NCBI RefSeq assembly: GCF_900111345.1
Contig: NZ_FOGY01000006.1
Location: 224,773 to 288,772 of the forward strand
DNA length: 64,000 bases
Direction: 5' to 3'
DNA from: Psychrobacillus sp. OK032
Lineage (GTDB): Bacteria; Bacillota; Bacilli; Bacillales_A; Planococcaceae
The notes under the pieces are model-generated. The model saw only the letters and a program-made list of their open reading frames with translations, made no database searches and had not been told where the DNA came from. Positions within the stretch are counted from its first letter, which is position 1; the number at the start of each line of letters is the position of its first letter. Shown in pieces: positions 44,255-53,630 of this stretch. The position numbers and the translations under genes were made by a program.

Positions 44255-44949
44255 GTCGCATCCCTTAAGACATAGCCAACGCCTCTTACCGTATGGATGA
44301 GTGTCTGATCATAATTGGCATCAACTTTTTTACGAAGATAACGAATATATACATCGACTATTTTTGTTTCTCCATCATAATCATAGCCCCAAACCGCTTC
44401 GAGAATTTGATCGCGGTCTAAAACTTGCCGCTTATTTTTTAATAAATATAAAAGTAAGTCATATTCTTTTGGTGTTAAATCTATATCACTTTCTTGTCGA
44501 ATAACTTCTCGAGTCTTCTCGTTTACCTTTAAATCACCGGCATAAAGCCACTCATCCTCTACTACAATGGATGTTGCAACTTGTTTTATTCGTAGGACTG
44601 CGCGAATTCTGGCAAGTAATTCTTCCATTCGAAAAGGTTTGGTAATATAATCATTGGCACCGAGATCAAGACCAGATACTTTGTCTTCAATTGAATCTTT
44701 TGCAGTTAACAAAATAACTGGGATGAAGGAATCTTTCAGTCGAATACGTCTAAGTAGCTCAATTCCACTCATCCCTGGCAACATTACATCTAACAATATT
44801 AAGTCCCATTGCCTAGAGAGATAGGCTTCTAGCGCATCTACACCATTTGTAGCTTTTCCTAATTGATATCCTTCATATTCTAACTCGATTTCCAGAAGTC
44901 TTAAAATTTTCACTTCATCTTCTACAAGTAGTATAGATTCTTTTGTCAA
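44251..44949 (-). CDS. ykoG: OmpR-family response regulator (YkoG type)
   Basis: A 232-residue regulator with an N-terminal receiver (LLVEDEVKILR, phosphorylated Asp in DLILLDVMLPGMSG, LTAKD, ITKPFR) and a C-terminal winged helix (DLTPKEYDLLLYLLKNKRQVLDRDQIL, VDVYIRYLRKKVD, RGVGYVLRD). The start is TTG at 44949, 7 nt after GAGGTG. Presumably it controls the PepSY genes; no clear direct-repeat operator was picked out by eye. Confidence 0.92.
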   Translation of the reverse strand: MTKESILLVEDEVKILRLLEIELEYEGYQLGKATNGVDALEAYLSRQWDLILLDVMLPGMSGIELLRRIRLKDSFIPVILLTAKDSIEDKVSGLDLGANDYITKPFRMEELLARIRAVLRIKQVATSIVVEDEWLYAGDLKVNEKTREVIRQESDIDLTPKEYDLLLYLLKNKRQVLDRDQILEAVWGYDYDGETKIVDVYIRYLRKKVDANYDQTLIHTVRGVGYVLRDAT

Positions 44950-45106
44950 TTTTCAGCACCTCACAATTATTTCCTAGCTTTATTCTAATTGAGATATGTA
45001 TATAACTCAATTCAGGGTGACGACAAAAGCATTTATAAAGTCGTTATGAATAATAATAAACTTCCTAAAGGGGTGTTTTATCAAAAAAAGTATTGATTGT
45101 GGATAT

Positions 45107-45240
45107 CTATAAGGTAAGGACCGCCACGAAGACTCCTGTGGGAACACCTTGAGGAAGGAAGGCTAAGAACGCCGCGTCAATGATAGGCAATCTAAATTTG
45201 CCACATCCTTCTCCTGCGCAAAGCGTCCATCTGGAACGGA
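45107..45240. repeat. diverged dispersed repeat
   Basis: Contains AAGGCTAAGAACGCCGCGTCAA followed by AGGCAATCTAAATTTGCC, which matches the segment near 35338-35380 (AAGGTTAAGATCGCCAC, AGGCAATCTAAGTTCTCC), and a GCAAAGCGTCC word recalling the hairpin element. Frames across it are not convincing. The remaining 44950-45305 gap shows nothing clear. Confidence 0.5.
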
Positions 45241-45305
45241 ATTGAATAAAAATGGTTACCTTGGCATATTTTAAGAGAGAAAGAAATTCACGAGGGGGGA
45301 GTAGT

Positions 45306-45947
45306 TTGAAAAAGGAAGAAATTGAGATACTAAATCCGTTTTTCTCCATTTGGCTTTCCACAAGAGAAACGATTCGTTATGTGCTAGATTATAAGGATTT
45401 AAGATATTCGTTAACGATAGCGGCTGTTGCAAGTATACCAAACACAATCGGTGTAATAGGCGAATGGGAAAAGAGTTATGATATTCCTTTTTGGCTAATG
45501 CTAATTGGTATTTTTGTACTTGGTCCGATATTTGGTTTAATTGGATTAGTAATTGGAGCAGCTATTTATACTTTGGTTGGAAAATGGTTTGGTGGTACTG
45601 GAAAATTTAAAGAAATGCTACAAGCTGGTGGGGTTAACATGATTCCGATAATTTGGATGACACCATACTATATAGTAGCGGCAATTATTGCCCGTAATGG
45701 ATTTGCAGATATAACAATTTGGCCAGTACCTGCAGGTGTAATTGGTTGGCTGTTATTGTCCTTTTTTATCATGAGTGCATTTTCGATATGGATGGTTATC
45801 ATTCAAAGTAAAGCTATTGGTGAAGTACATCAGTTTTCTAGTTGGAGAGGGTTTTCGACGTTAATTATCCCGGCGATAACTATTGGAATCATTGTGTTTA
45901 TCATAACATTTATCGTTATCTTTTCGGTTTCGACAGGGGAATATTAG
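45306..45947 (+). CDS. Yip1-family membrane protein
   Basis: A 213-residue protein with five hydrophobic segments and an N-terminal cytosolic part (ILNPFFSIWLSTRETIRYVLDYKD) that is characteristic of bacterial Yip1/YckC-like proteins. AAIYTLVGKWFGGTGKFKEM is the typical loop between segments two and three. The start is TTG at 45306 after the unusually strong GAGGGGGGAG; the frame is open upstream into repeat DNA. Role unknown. Confidence 0.82.
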   Translation: MKKEEIEILNPFFSIWLSTRETIRYVLDYKDLRYSLTIAAVASIPNTIGVIGEWEKSYDIPFWLMLIGIFVLGPIFGLIGLVIGAAIYTLVGKWFGGTGKFKEMLQAGGVNMIPIIWMTPYYIVAAIIARNGFADITIWPVPAGVIGWLLLSFFIMSAFSIWMVIIQSKAIGEVHQFSSWRGFSTLIIPAITIGIIVFIITFIVIFSVSTGEY

Positions 45948-45955
45948 AAGTCATT

Positions 45956-45990
45956 GGGGACTTGGACTAGTTTTAGTTCAAGTCCTCTTT
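45956..45990 (+). terminator. terminator of the Yip1 gene
   Basis: GGGGACTTGGACT pairs with AGTTCAAGTCCTC (two G.T pairs), followed by TTT and an AT-rich tract. Confidence 0.62.
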
Positions 45991-46038
45991 AATGTTATTA
46001 TTATAATTAAAGTAAAGATTGCTTAGGAGGATAAAGAA

Positions 46039-46731
46039 ATGAGACAAATTATTGCAATGGGGGGCGGCGGTTTTTCGATGGAACCGGAAAACCCGTTATT
46101 GGATCGATACATATTGAAGCAATCATCAAAAGAAAGACCGAAGATTTGTTTTATCGGAACGGCTAGTGGGGATGCAGATAGTTATATTGAAAAGTTTTAT
46201 CACTTTTTTCAGCAAGAAGAATGTGAGCCGACACATTTATCTTTATTTAAACCTCCGACGCGTGATATTAAGAAATTCATTATGGAACAGGATATCTTAT
46301 ATGTAGGTGGAGGCAACACCAAAAACCTAATGATTCTTTGGAGAGAGTGGGAGCTAGATACAGCTATTCGACAAGCTTATAACAATGGAACAATTTTATC
46401 GGGTATTAGTGCCGGCTCGCTTTGCTGGTTTGAAGAAGGGGTGACGGATTCATACGGAGACGAACTTGAGCCTATTTCATGTCTTGGATTAATAAGCGGT
46501 AGCAATTGTCCACATTATGATGGAGAGAAAGATAGACGTCCCGCTTATCAAAAATTCATCGAAGAAGGCGTTATTGTAGCTGGTTACGCTACCGATGATG
46601 GAGTTGCGCTACATTTTGTAAATGAGAAATTAGAAGATGTAGTGAGCTCTCGTCCACAAGCATATGGATATCATGTGGATAAGGACTTAGAAACAAAGTT
46701 ATCCACAACATATTTAGGTACAGAAGATTAA
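46039..46731 (+). CDS. peptidase E-like protein (S51 family)
   Basis: A 230-residue S51 peptidase family member, relative of aspartyl dipeptidase and cyanophycinase. It has MGGGGFSM at the N-terminus, ICFIGTASGD, ILYVGGGNTKNL, the nucleophile Ser in LSGISAGSLCWFEEG, and CPHYDGEKDRRPAY with the His. AGGAGG is at a good distance from the ATG. It probably cleaves small Asp-containing peptides in the cytosol. Confidence 0.9.
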   Translation: MRQIIAMGGGGFSMEPENPLLDRYILKQSSKERPKICFIGTASGDADSYIEKFYHFFQQEECEPTHLSLFKPPTRDIKKFIMEQDILYVGGGNTKNLMILWREWELDTAIRQAYNNGTILSGISAGSLCWFEEGVTDSYGDELEPISCLGLISGSNCPHYDGEKDRRPAYQKFIEEGVIVAGYATDDGVALHFVNEKLEDVVSSRPQAYGYHVDKDLETKLSTTYLGTED

Positions 46732-46821
46732 AAGAGGAAAGATGATTCTTGAACACATACCGAAATGTTTTGAGATAATAAAATGTGATGTGTAGTTTCA
46801 GTAAAGAGGCGATTTTTAATA

Positions 46822-48024
46822 ATGGATTATATACAAAAAGGAACGAGAGACTTTAGAAAGACGAATTTGGCCCTGTTTGCGGCTGGGTTTATTACATTTG
46901 CTAATTTGTATAGTACACAGGCAGTGCTTCCGGAGTTTTCAAAGGAATTTCATATTTCACCGACTGTGGCGAGTTTGTCTTTGTCCCTTGCAACTTTTGC
47001 ATTAGCGATCAGCCTCGTCATATTTGGATCCCTCTCAGAGGCATGGGGACGTAAAAGATTGATGACGATTTCTATTGTTTCAGCATCTGTATTAACGTTG
47101 GCAATTGCTTTTTCTCCGAGCTTTGAACTTCTGCTAGTTTTGCGGATCATTCAAGGGATTACGTTTGCGGGTCTGCCTGCTATTGCGATGGCATATTTAG
47201 GAGAAGAAATGGAGCTGAAAAGTCTCGGAGTTGCTATGGGACTTTATATAAGTGGGAATTCAGTTGGTGGATTAGCAGGGCGAATTATCATGGGAACGAT
47301 GACAGATTTGTTTAGCTGGAAAGTTGGAATGATTTTTCTTGGACTACTAAGCATTACGATTAGCATTTACTTTGTTGTTGCATTGCCTAACTCCAAACAT
47401 TTTGAACCGCGAAAATTACAGGTTAAAGCATTGGCCAGTTCGTTATTAGCCCATTTAAAAGATCCGGGAATGCTATGTCTTTTTGGTATTGGCTTTACAT
47501 TGATGGCGGGTTTTGTTTCTTTGTATAACTATATTAGTTTTAAATTACTCGATCCCCCGTATTCGTTAAGTACTACGATTGTCGGTTGGATTTTTATTAT
47601 TTATTTGGTTGGGACGTTCAGTTCTACATGGTTCGGTAGCCTTGCTGATCGTTATGGTCGCTCAAGAGTCTTGATAGCGGGTATTATCATCATGTTTGCG
47701 GGTAGTCTTATTACGCTTGATATTCATCTGGCATTAAAAATTGTTGGAATTACAATATTTACTTTTGGTTTTTTTGGTGCACATTCGATTGCGAGTGGCT
47801 GGGTGAGTCAGCGAGCAAAACATGATAAAGCACAAGCCACTTCGCTTTATTTATTCTTTTATTATTTTGGCTCGAGTATAGGTGGGACTGCTAGTGGTAT
47901 TTTTTGGTCCAAGTTTGGTTGGAGTGGTGTTGTTAGCATAATCGCTTGTTTTCTTCTAGTTGCAATTGTCCTTTCAGACTGTCTTCGTCGATTTTCAGTG
48001 CATGAATTAAAACGGCTTTACTAG
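46822..48024 (+). CDS. major facilitator superfamily transporter
   Basis: A 400-residue carrier with 12 membrane segments. It has YSTQAVLPEFSKEFHISPT at segment 1-2, the MFS motif GSLSEAWGRKRLM between segments 2 and 3, and ADRYGRSRVL in the second half. The pattern fits the AraJ/YnfM-type (DHA1) exporters. The ribosome binding site (AAAGAGG) is rather far from the ATG. Substrate unknown. Confidence 0.88.
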   Translation: MDYIQKGTRDFRKTNLALFAAGFITFANLYSTQAVLPEFSKEFHISPTVASLSLSLATFALAISLVIFGSLSEAWGRKRLMTISIVSASVLTLAIAFSPSFELLLVLRIIQGITFAGLPAIAMAYLGEEMELKSLGVAMGLYISGNSVGGLAGRIIMGTMTDLFSWKVGMIFLGLLSITISIYFVVALPNSKHFEPRKLQVKALASSLLAHLKDPGMLCLFGIGFTLMAGFVSLYNYISFKLLDPPYSLSTTIVGWIFIIYLVGTFSSTWFGSLADRYGRSRVLIAGIIIMFAGSLITLDIHLALKIVGITIFTFGFFGAHSIASGWVSQRAKHDKAQATSLYLFFYYFGSSIGGTASGIFWSKFGWSGVVSIIACFLLVAIVLSDCLRRFSVHELKRLY

Positions 48025-48067
48025 CCATATTATAAGTGTACGAATGAGATGAAAGGGTGGTTTTGAT

Positions 48068-48262
48068 ATGTCTTTTGAGAATTATAAAAAAGCCAGTAAA
48101 TACACAAATTCGTTAAATCCGGACGCTAAAAACAAAAAGGTTAATGAAGAAATTTCGATTGAGCTAGCTGAATTTGATAGCCTGCTGCCAAAGCAAGAGC
48201 CTATGACGCCGAACCAACGTAAAGAGGGGATGGCCGCTAAAATGTACCAAGATAAAGGTTAA
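48068..48262 (+). CDS. small hydrophilic protein, 64 residues
   Basis: A short charged protein (FENYKKASKYTNSLNPDAKN, then EFDSLLPKQEPMTPNQRKEGMAAKMYQDKG) with GGGTGG upstream of the ATG and a hairpin after its stop. No signal peptide. It follows the MFS gene by 43 nt and may share its transcript. Family not recognised. Confidence 0.65.
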   Translation: MSFENYKKASKYTNSLNPDAKNKKVNEEISIELAEFDSLLPKQEPMTPNQRKEGMAAKMYQDKG

Positions 48263-48279
48263 GTCAGGATAAAGTGAAT

Positions 48280-48319
48280 GGGGTTATCCACAAGTCATTT
48301 TTGACGAGGGGATAGCCCC
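48280..48319. terminator. hairpin between convergent genes
   Basis: GGGGTTATCC/GGATAGCCCC stem with a 20-nt loop between the small gene and the terD gene. T tracts are poor on both sides. Confidence 0.5.
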
Positions 48320-48340
48320 AGTTCTTTATTTCTTGTCGTT

Positions 48341-48919
48341 TTAGTTTAGTCCGAATTCGTTAATTAATGCAGCTAAGCCACCTTGAAAGCCGCTACCGAT
48401 TGCATTAAACTTCCATTCAGTATTATGTCGGTAAATTTCACCGACTACAAGCGCTGTTTCAATGGAAAAGTCTTCACCTAAATCATAACGGACAATTTCC
48501 TCATTCGTATCTTCATTGACAATTCGAATAAAAGCATTGGAAACTTGACCAAAGTTTTGTTTGCGCACTTCTCCATCATGAATAGTAACAGTAAAAACAA
48601 CTTTTTGTACGACGCTTGGTACAAGTGGTAATTTAACGAGTAACTGTTCATCATCTCCATCACCTACTCCAGTACGATTATCCCCAGTGTGGATAACTGA
48701 GCCATCTTCGCTTTGTAAGTTATTGTAAAAGATAAAGCTTTTTTCATTAAATGCTTTTCCATTCCCATCAACGATAAAAGCGGAAGCGTCTAAGTCAAAA
48801 TCATTCCCACCACTGTACCGATTTGTATCCCAGCCTAATCCGACTAGGACATTTTTTAATCCTGGATTCGTTTTCGTTAAATCAATTTTTTGCCCCTTTG
48901 AAAGGTTAATAACTGACAT
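48341..48919 (-). CDS. terD: TerD-family calcium-binding stress protein (third copy)
   Basis: A 192-residue TerD protein: [43 protein letters not shown], the Ca2+-binding [16 protein letters not shown], and [14 protein letters not shown]. It is very similar to the copy at 56251. GGAGGA precedes the ATG. It is the last gene of the Ter locus, 58 nt after telA with a small hairpin (48946-48960) between. TerD proteins are linked to tellurite resistance and envelope or oxidative stress; the mechanism is unknown. Confidence 0.93.
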   Translation of the reverse strand: MSVINLSKGQKIDLTKTNPGLKNVLVGLGWDTNRYSGGNDFDLDASAFIVDGNGKAFNEKSFIFYNNLQSEDGSVIHTGDNRTGVGDGDDEQLLVKLPLVPSVVQKVVFTVTIHDGEVRKQNFGQVSNAFIRIVNEDTNEEIVRYDLGEDFSIETALVVGEIYRHNTEWKFNAIGSGFQGGLAALINEFGLN

Positions 48920-48977
48920 TCTGTTTCCTCCTCATCCATTTTTAAAACGCAAAATGCGTTGACTCAGGTAAAGTTAA

Positions 48978-50054
48978 TTATTTTCGTTGGCCATCTTCGT
49001 ATTTTTTCTGTAGCTCTTCTAATCGAAGGCGACCTTGTTCTCTCATTTTACGGTTTTCTTCTTCAATTGCTTTTGTTTCGTTCATTCCACGCATAATTGT
49101 ATCCCATGTTTGTTCAATAGTTTCAATTTTAATGCTCGGTTGACCAGACATTCTAGCGATATCCACACTTTGTTTCGAAATATCATTGGCATTTCGAAGA
49201 AGCATTTCATTTGTTCTACGATCTAATTCACTCATCGATTGTGCAACAAGGTTTTGTCTTTTTGCGGAAATAGCATTAATCAGACCGGTTTTAAAAATCG
49301 GAATAGTTGTTACAAAAGCAGAGTTTATCTTTCCAATTAGTTTTGTATTACCTCGTTGTAGCATTCTAATTTGCGGTGCTGATTGATACGAAACTTGTTT
49401 GGCCATTTCTAAATCATAAATTCGTTGGTCAAGTAGTTCGATCGCATTTTGTAGGCTATTTAGTTCCATTAAGACAAGCTGATCACCGGATTCTGCTTTT
49501 TGTTGTAAATTAGGAACAAGCTGTCTTAACTGATTTACTTTTAGTTCACCAGCTACAATATACTTTTCTAATTCCATAAAGTAGTTAAAGTTTTTATCGT
49601 ATAGTTCCTCTAACGTAGCTGTGGAGTTTTTCATTTCTTTTTCGTATTTTGTTATTTCTACGAATACTTTATCAATCTCGCTACCCATCGTTTGGTATTT
49701 GTTAAATAACTTTTCGATAATTTTTTCACCTTGTTTAAAGATCTTTCCTAAGAAAGAAGGCTTTTCAACAAAATCTTTTTTGTCGAATTTATCCATAATT
49801 TTACCGAGTTGCTTTAAAAGTTCGCTTGATTCTTCCATGCTGCTCGATTTAATAGTACTTAGAATTTTGCCTGTAAATGTGGATATTTCATTTGCTGGTT
49901 CGCGCCCAAATTCCAAAAGTTCAATTTGGTTTTTAGGATCTATTCTAGCTACTAGCTGTAGTACTTGAGGATCTCGTTTTAATTGTGCCTTTAAATCCGT
50001 ACTTTCTTCTAATAGCTTTTCTTTTTGGTCTATTGCTAACTTTTCTAGTTCCAT
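48978..50054 (-). CDS. telA: TelA/KlaA-family toxic anion resistance protein
   Basis: A 358-residue, largely alpha-helical soluble protein of the TelA (YceH) family. Several coiled-coil stretches are visible (about 65-160 and 280-358), with LGKIFKQGEKIIEKLFNKYQ, the characteristic QVSYQSAPQIRMLQRGNTKLIGKINSAF and a Gln/Arg-rich tail. It lies 18 nt after yceG in the Ter operon. It is associated with resistance to tellurite and cell-wall stress; its biochemical role is not known. Confidence 0.92.
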   Translation of the reverse strand: MELEKLAIDQKEKLLEESTDLKAQLKRDPQVLQLVARIDPKNQIELLEFGREPANEISTFTGKILSTIKSSSMEESSELLKQLGKIMDKFDKKDFVEKPSFLGKIFKQGEKIIEKLFNKYQTMGSEIDKVFVEITKYEKEMKNSTATLEELYDKNFNYFMELEKYIVAGELKVNQLRQLVPNLQQKAESGDQLVLMELNSLQNAIELLDQRIYDLEMAKQVSYQSAPQIRMLQRGNTKLIGKINSAFVTTIPIFKTGLINAISAKRQNLVAQSMSELDRRTNEMLLRNANDISKQSVDIARMSGQPSIKIETIEQTWDTIMRGMNETKAIEEENRKMREQGRLRLEELQKKYEDGQRK

Positions 50055-50072
50055 TTCTAATTCCCCCTCATA

Positions 50073-51686
50073 CTAACGAAATTTTTTAAAGATTTTTTGT
50101 ACGACGCTCGGATTTTTAAACGGTTCATTAAAGCTACGATCATCCATCCAGTGTAAGTCAAACATACCTTCTTCTACCCATTTTTCGATATCCAGATGAC
50201 CTTTAGGGTTAACAATGATAACGTCTAGCCCAAGTAAATGCATCATACATAATGCGTTAGCGTCGGCTCTACTTAACTCCGGACCATTTTCTTCATTATA
50301 GAGAAAGATGGTAGGAACGAACTGTGGATAGTCAAAAGTTTGCATTAGGCGAATGACAAAGTCCGGCAATACCATCGATTGTGCAAATGCATATAGCTGA
50401 AGATCTTCCATTGTCTCTCTTCCTTGGCGGAGTAAAATTGGATCTTCCGCATGTTTAGCTATCGCTTCTCCAATTACAGTTTGGGTTCCTATTGGTAATT
50501 TGCCGTACGTCCACCAATTAGCAGATTTCATTTTTTCGGGATCTAGTATTCCATTTGCTCCTAATGCATCTCGATAATGAAATAGCTGGTTTGTTTTTTG
50601 CTCTTTTGTGAATGGAAAATGCCGAATTACATGTGTATCTTCTCGTTCAGTTAAGGAATGCACATTATTCCAGAAGCGCTTACGATTTTTATCTATTCCC
50701 ATCATTTTAGCAAACACAACAGGAATAGTTACTTGCTTATTGCTTACCTCGAAATATGGACGAATCATTGCTCTTTCTTTTGCGATTAAAAATACTTCAT
50801 CTTCCGTCGTTTTTAACCTGATGGAGTTAGTGGAAAAAGATTTGAATTGGAACGGCTTATATAATCCTGAGTTTTCATGATGTAATAGTTCATTAATTTC
50901 TTGCGTTGCTTTAAATGCAACAGTTCCTGCAATTTTAGGCATTTCATCTGGCAATGGTTTTAGTTCAGTTTCTATTTTTGGAAAGCGATGGCTATGTTCT
51001 GCGTCAATTCCTAGCATTTGTTTTGGCCTAGGATCATCAGAAGGATTAAAAAGAACAACATGAAAACCGAAATTAGCTAAATAGGTAAGAAACCATTTTT
51101 CGCTCGGTGAAGAGGAGCCGTACCAAAGATAACCTGGTAGTCCTTTATTAAAATCTGCTTTCTCTAAAGCTGGTTCTACATGATTGAAAATCCACTTCAC
51201 AAGATCGGTTGTAATTCTTCGATATTCATGATGAAGGGTTCCTTCCGCATAAGTAGCTTGCAGTTTTTTTAATAGATCTATGAGTGTCGTCCTAATTCTT
51301 CTATTTAGGCCAGCGTCTTTTATGGCTGGTAATAATGCATATCCATCTAAAAAGGCGACCATCCGATTTGGGGATAATCCTTTTTCTTTTCGATGCATAT
51401 CGAATAATTGATTGATAGAGCGTAACCTATCTGCTGTGATTTCTTTATTTAGTCCATCAGACAGGATTGTTAACATGCCAGAAGATTCGTTTACTTGTGT
51501 ATGCAGGAAAGAGAAATATTCATCTTCATCTAAGGACATACCAACGTATTGGCAAACTAATTGAGGGTAAGTTAGACGTTCCCCGTCAATAGATACTTTC
51601 GTAGGATCTCCTAAAGAATCTTTTAACCAATTTCCAGTATTGGATGAATCCCACGCGTTCATCCGTTTTGGATTTAAATTCACCAT
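50073..51686 (-). CDS. yceG: YceG-family Ter-associated protein
   Basis: A 537-residue cytosolic protein of the YceG family that accompanies TelA and TerD in Bacillales. No enzyme motif is obvious. Recognisable blocks are YPQLVCQYVGMSLDEDEYFSFLHT, PGYLWYGSSSPSEKWFLTYLANFGFHVVLFNPS and DVIIVNPKGHLDIEKWVEEG. The mixed Rossmann-like N-terminal third and the tyrosine/tryptophan-rich middle hint at a nucleotide or sugar-binding protein, but this is only an impression. It lies between the HAD phosphatase and telA. Confidence 0.88.
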   Translation of the reverse strand: MVNLNPKRMNAWDSSNTGNWLKDSLGDPTKVSIDGERLTYPQLVCQYVGMSLDEDEYFSFLHTQVNESSGMLTILSDGLNKEITADRLRSINQLFDMHRKEKGLSPNRMVAFLDGYALLPAIKDAGLNRRIRTTLIDLLKKLQATYAEGTLHHEYRRITTDLVKWIFNHVEPALEKADFNKGLPGYLWYGSSSPSEKWFLTYLANFGFHVVLFNPSDDPRPKQMLGIDAEHSHRFPKIETELKPLPDEMPKIAGTVAFKATQEINELLHHENSGLYKPFQFKSFSTNSIRLKTTEDEVFLIAKERAMIRPYFEVSNKQVTIPVVFAKMMGIDKNRKRFWNNVHSLTEREDTHVIRHFPFTKEQKTNQLFHYRDALGANGILDPEKMKSANWWTYGKLPIGTQTVIGEAIAKHAEDPILLRQGRETMEDLQLYAFAQSMVLPDFVIRLMQTFDYPQFVPTIFLYNEENGPELSRADANALCMMHLLGLDVIIVNPKGHLDIEKWVEEGMFDLHWMDDRSFNEPFKNPSVVQKIFKKFR

Positions 51687-51710
51687 GGGTTCTCCCCCTA
51701 TTCACAACTA

Positions 51711-52517
51711 TTATAACAAATATTCACACACTTTTTTTAGTATTTCTTCACCAGCAAGCACTCCGCTATTATTTGTAACGAAAATATGAGGAGGGAGTAG
51801 CTCTCTTTGTTTAACTGCTTCACCGTGAGAGGGGATGTAGCCTTGATCAGCACTCATAACCATATCATAGTCAAGCATGGAATCACCTGCAGCAATAACA
51901 GTTTTAGCCTGTATTCTTTCTTTCACAAATTGAAGAGCCGTTGATTTATTAATACAATTTGGCATGATGTACAATTTTCTACCTTGATGGGAAAGTGTAA
52001 AACCTTGCTCATGAAAAATTTGCGAGAGATTTTCAAGTTCCTCCACTGAGAATATTTTTTCATCAATAATCATATATACAAACCAAGACTCTGCATGTAA
52101 AACGCGAAGAACGAACTCTTTTTTAACATATGCCTCTAGCTGGGGCATTACATGTTCAATCGTTGTACAATCTATCTGGAGTTGTTTTTTCACTTTGTCT
52201 GACCACTCGGTAAGAGGTTTACCATTTTCTAAAATGACAGCACCATTGGAGACAATTGCATAGGTTGGTTTTTCAGATGGTTTAAATATTCCTGTGATTC
52301 GGTTATATTGACTGGCAGTCCTTGTAGTGACAGGTACAAAAGTGATTTCGGGTGAAAGTTTATGAAAGTATTCCATTTCTTTTTTGGTCATAAAAGCAGT
52401 TGGTTTTTCGTCGACCCATTCTACAGCAGTAAGATCCTGTTCTTCGACCTCGGTACCTCTAGAGTTTTTACTGTAAATAAGTGTTCGATCTAAATCGCTC
52501 GCAAACAGGATAGTCAT
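51711..52517 (-). CDS. HAD-superfamily phosphatase of the Ter metabolite pathway
   Basis: A 268-residue HAD hydrolase, Cof-like with a C2-type cap. Motif I is ASDLDRTLIYS (nucleophile D8 and acid D10), motif II VTTRT, motif III Lys near TALQFVKERI, motif IV AAGDSMLDYDM. Its ATG overlaps the stop of the PRTase/PELOTA gene by 4 nt, and GGAGG is 7 nt upstream. In the predicted Ter pathway this enzyme removes a phosphate from a ribosylated intermediate; the substrate is not known. Confidence 0.9.
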   Translation of the reverse strand: MTILFASDLDRTLIYSKNSRGTEVEEQDLTAVEWVDEKPTAFMTKKEMEYFHKLSPEITFVPVTTRTASQYNRITGIFKPSEKPTYAIVSNGAVILENGKPLTEWSDKVKKQLQIDCTTIEHVMPQLEAYVKKEFVLRVLHAESWFVYMIIDEKIFSVEELENLSQIFHEQGFTLSHQGRKLYIMPNCINKSTALQFVKERIQAKTVIAAGDSMLDYDMVMSADQGYIPSHGEAVKQRELLPPHIFVTNNSGVLAGEEILKKVCEYLL

Positions 52518-53629
52518 CGTAGATCCTCCGATTCTATCAGTCCAATGGCAAGATAAAATAACTCCGGAACAACTTCAATCGGAATATTTTTTTCCTTGCT
52601 TAACTGCAAGATATGGCGAACTGATTCGTGTTTCGTGTTGCGTACTAATATTTTATATGGTTTTCTTCTCAATAATACCCTTGTTGTTTCCCCAACACTT
52701 GGTTTTACTTTACTAATATCTAATGTGTTATAGAACTGTTTAGAGATTGCTTCTACTTCTTGCATTCCTTTCCAAGTTCTTTCATTCGTGATGGGGAATT
52801 CTGTTGCTAATTTGTTAATACTTGCTTCCAGGTCTGGAAATCGTTTAGAAATATTGTCTATAAATGCATTGGAAACATCTTCTTCTTCAAGTTCTGCATA
52901 ATATTTAGCGCCGTGAAAATCACCAGCTTGATGAAGTTGATCGTTTAAAACAGTGCGACTGACAAGTCCGGAAACTGTTGAGTTTAAGCAAGCGTTTGGA
53001 ATGAGGAAATCTTCCCTCGTGCCAAAAAGTGTGGCACATTCCCCTGGGTCGGTTAAAACAGCCAAATCATCATTTAAACGAAGTTGGTATGCTTCATTTA
53101 AATACTTTACTGATTTTGTTAGTTCGTTTTGAATTGCTCCTTTACCTGTCCAACCGTCTACAAACTGTATATGGCTGTTTGGGTATAGTTCCCTAATCGT
53201 TTTAACTGCTTCTACGTCGATTCCTTTTCCCCTTAGTATAGATATACTAAAATGAGGCCAATTAAGTTTCAAAAATTTATTAGCATATCTTCTCATTAAT
53301 ATGCCAATTGGACTTCCTGCTCGTGCAAGGGAAACGAGTATGACATCATCCGTGTTTGCGAATTTTCGTACTCGTCTTGTTAAAATGCCAACTAGTTGTG
53401 CAACATGGTCAGCAGAATCCTCCAGTGCTTGATCATAAACTTTTTTATATTCAGCAGTGGGGCGATATTCAATTGGTAAAGATTCAGCATAGTGGGACCC
53501 GTTCTTAAAAGACTTTTCCCGTGTTTCAATAGATGACTCGATTTGTACATTCGATAAATCCTTCAATAAAAACGTAATATCGTCTGGAGAATAGCTTGTT
53601 TTTACTAACTCATTCGTATGTAACTTCAT
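52514..53629 (-). CDS. StiP-type PRTase-like protein with PELOTA RNA-binding domain
   Basis: A 371-residue protein matching the family annotated as cysteine protease StiP. The N-terminal three quarters have a phosphoribosyltransferase-like fold (VILVSLARAGSPIGILMRR; HIQFVDGWTGKGAI as the PRPP-type loop; LTDPGECATLFGTREDFLIPNACLNSTVSGL) and the C-terminal 80 residues a PELOTA/L7Ae-like domain (PYKILVRNTKHESVRHILQLSK). I chose the ATG at 53629, 8 nt after AAGGAGG. Despite the protease name, a pentosyl transfer on an RNA-like or nucleoside substrate is the better prediction. Confidence 0.88.
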   Translation of the reverse strand: MKLHTNELVKTSYSPDDITFLLKDLSNVQIESSIETREKSFKNGSHYAESLPIEYRPTAEYKKVYDQALEDSADHVAQLVGILTRRVRKFANTDDVILVSLARAGSPIGILMRRYANKFLKLNWPHFSISILRGKGIDVEAVKTIRELYPNSHIQFVDGWTGKGAIQNELTKSVKYLNEAYQLRLNDDLAVLTDPGECATLFGTREDFLIPNACLNSTVSGLVSRTVLNDQLHQAGDFHGAKYYAELEEEDVSNAFIDNISKRFPDLEASINKLATEFPITNERTWKGMQEVEAISKQFYNTLDISKVKPSVGETTRVLLRRKPYKILVRNTKHESVRHILQLSKEKNIPIEVVPELFYLAIGLIESEDLR

Positions 53630-53630
53630 C

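Noticed and set aside
45107..45361. 84-residue minus-strand frame
   Set aside because: Antisense to the start of the Yip1 gene and to repeat DNA.
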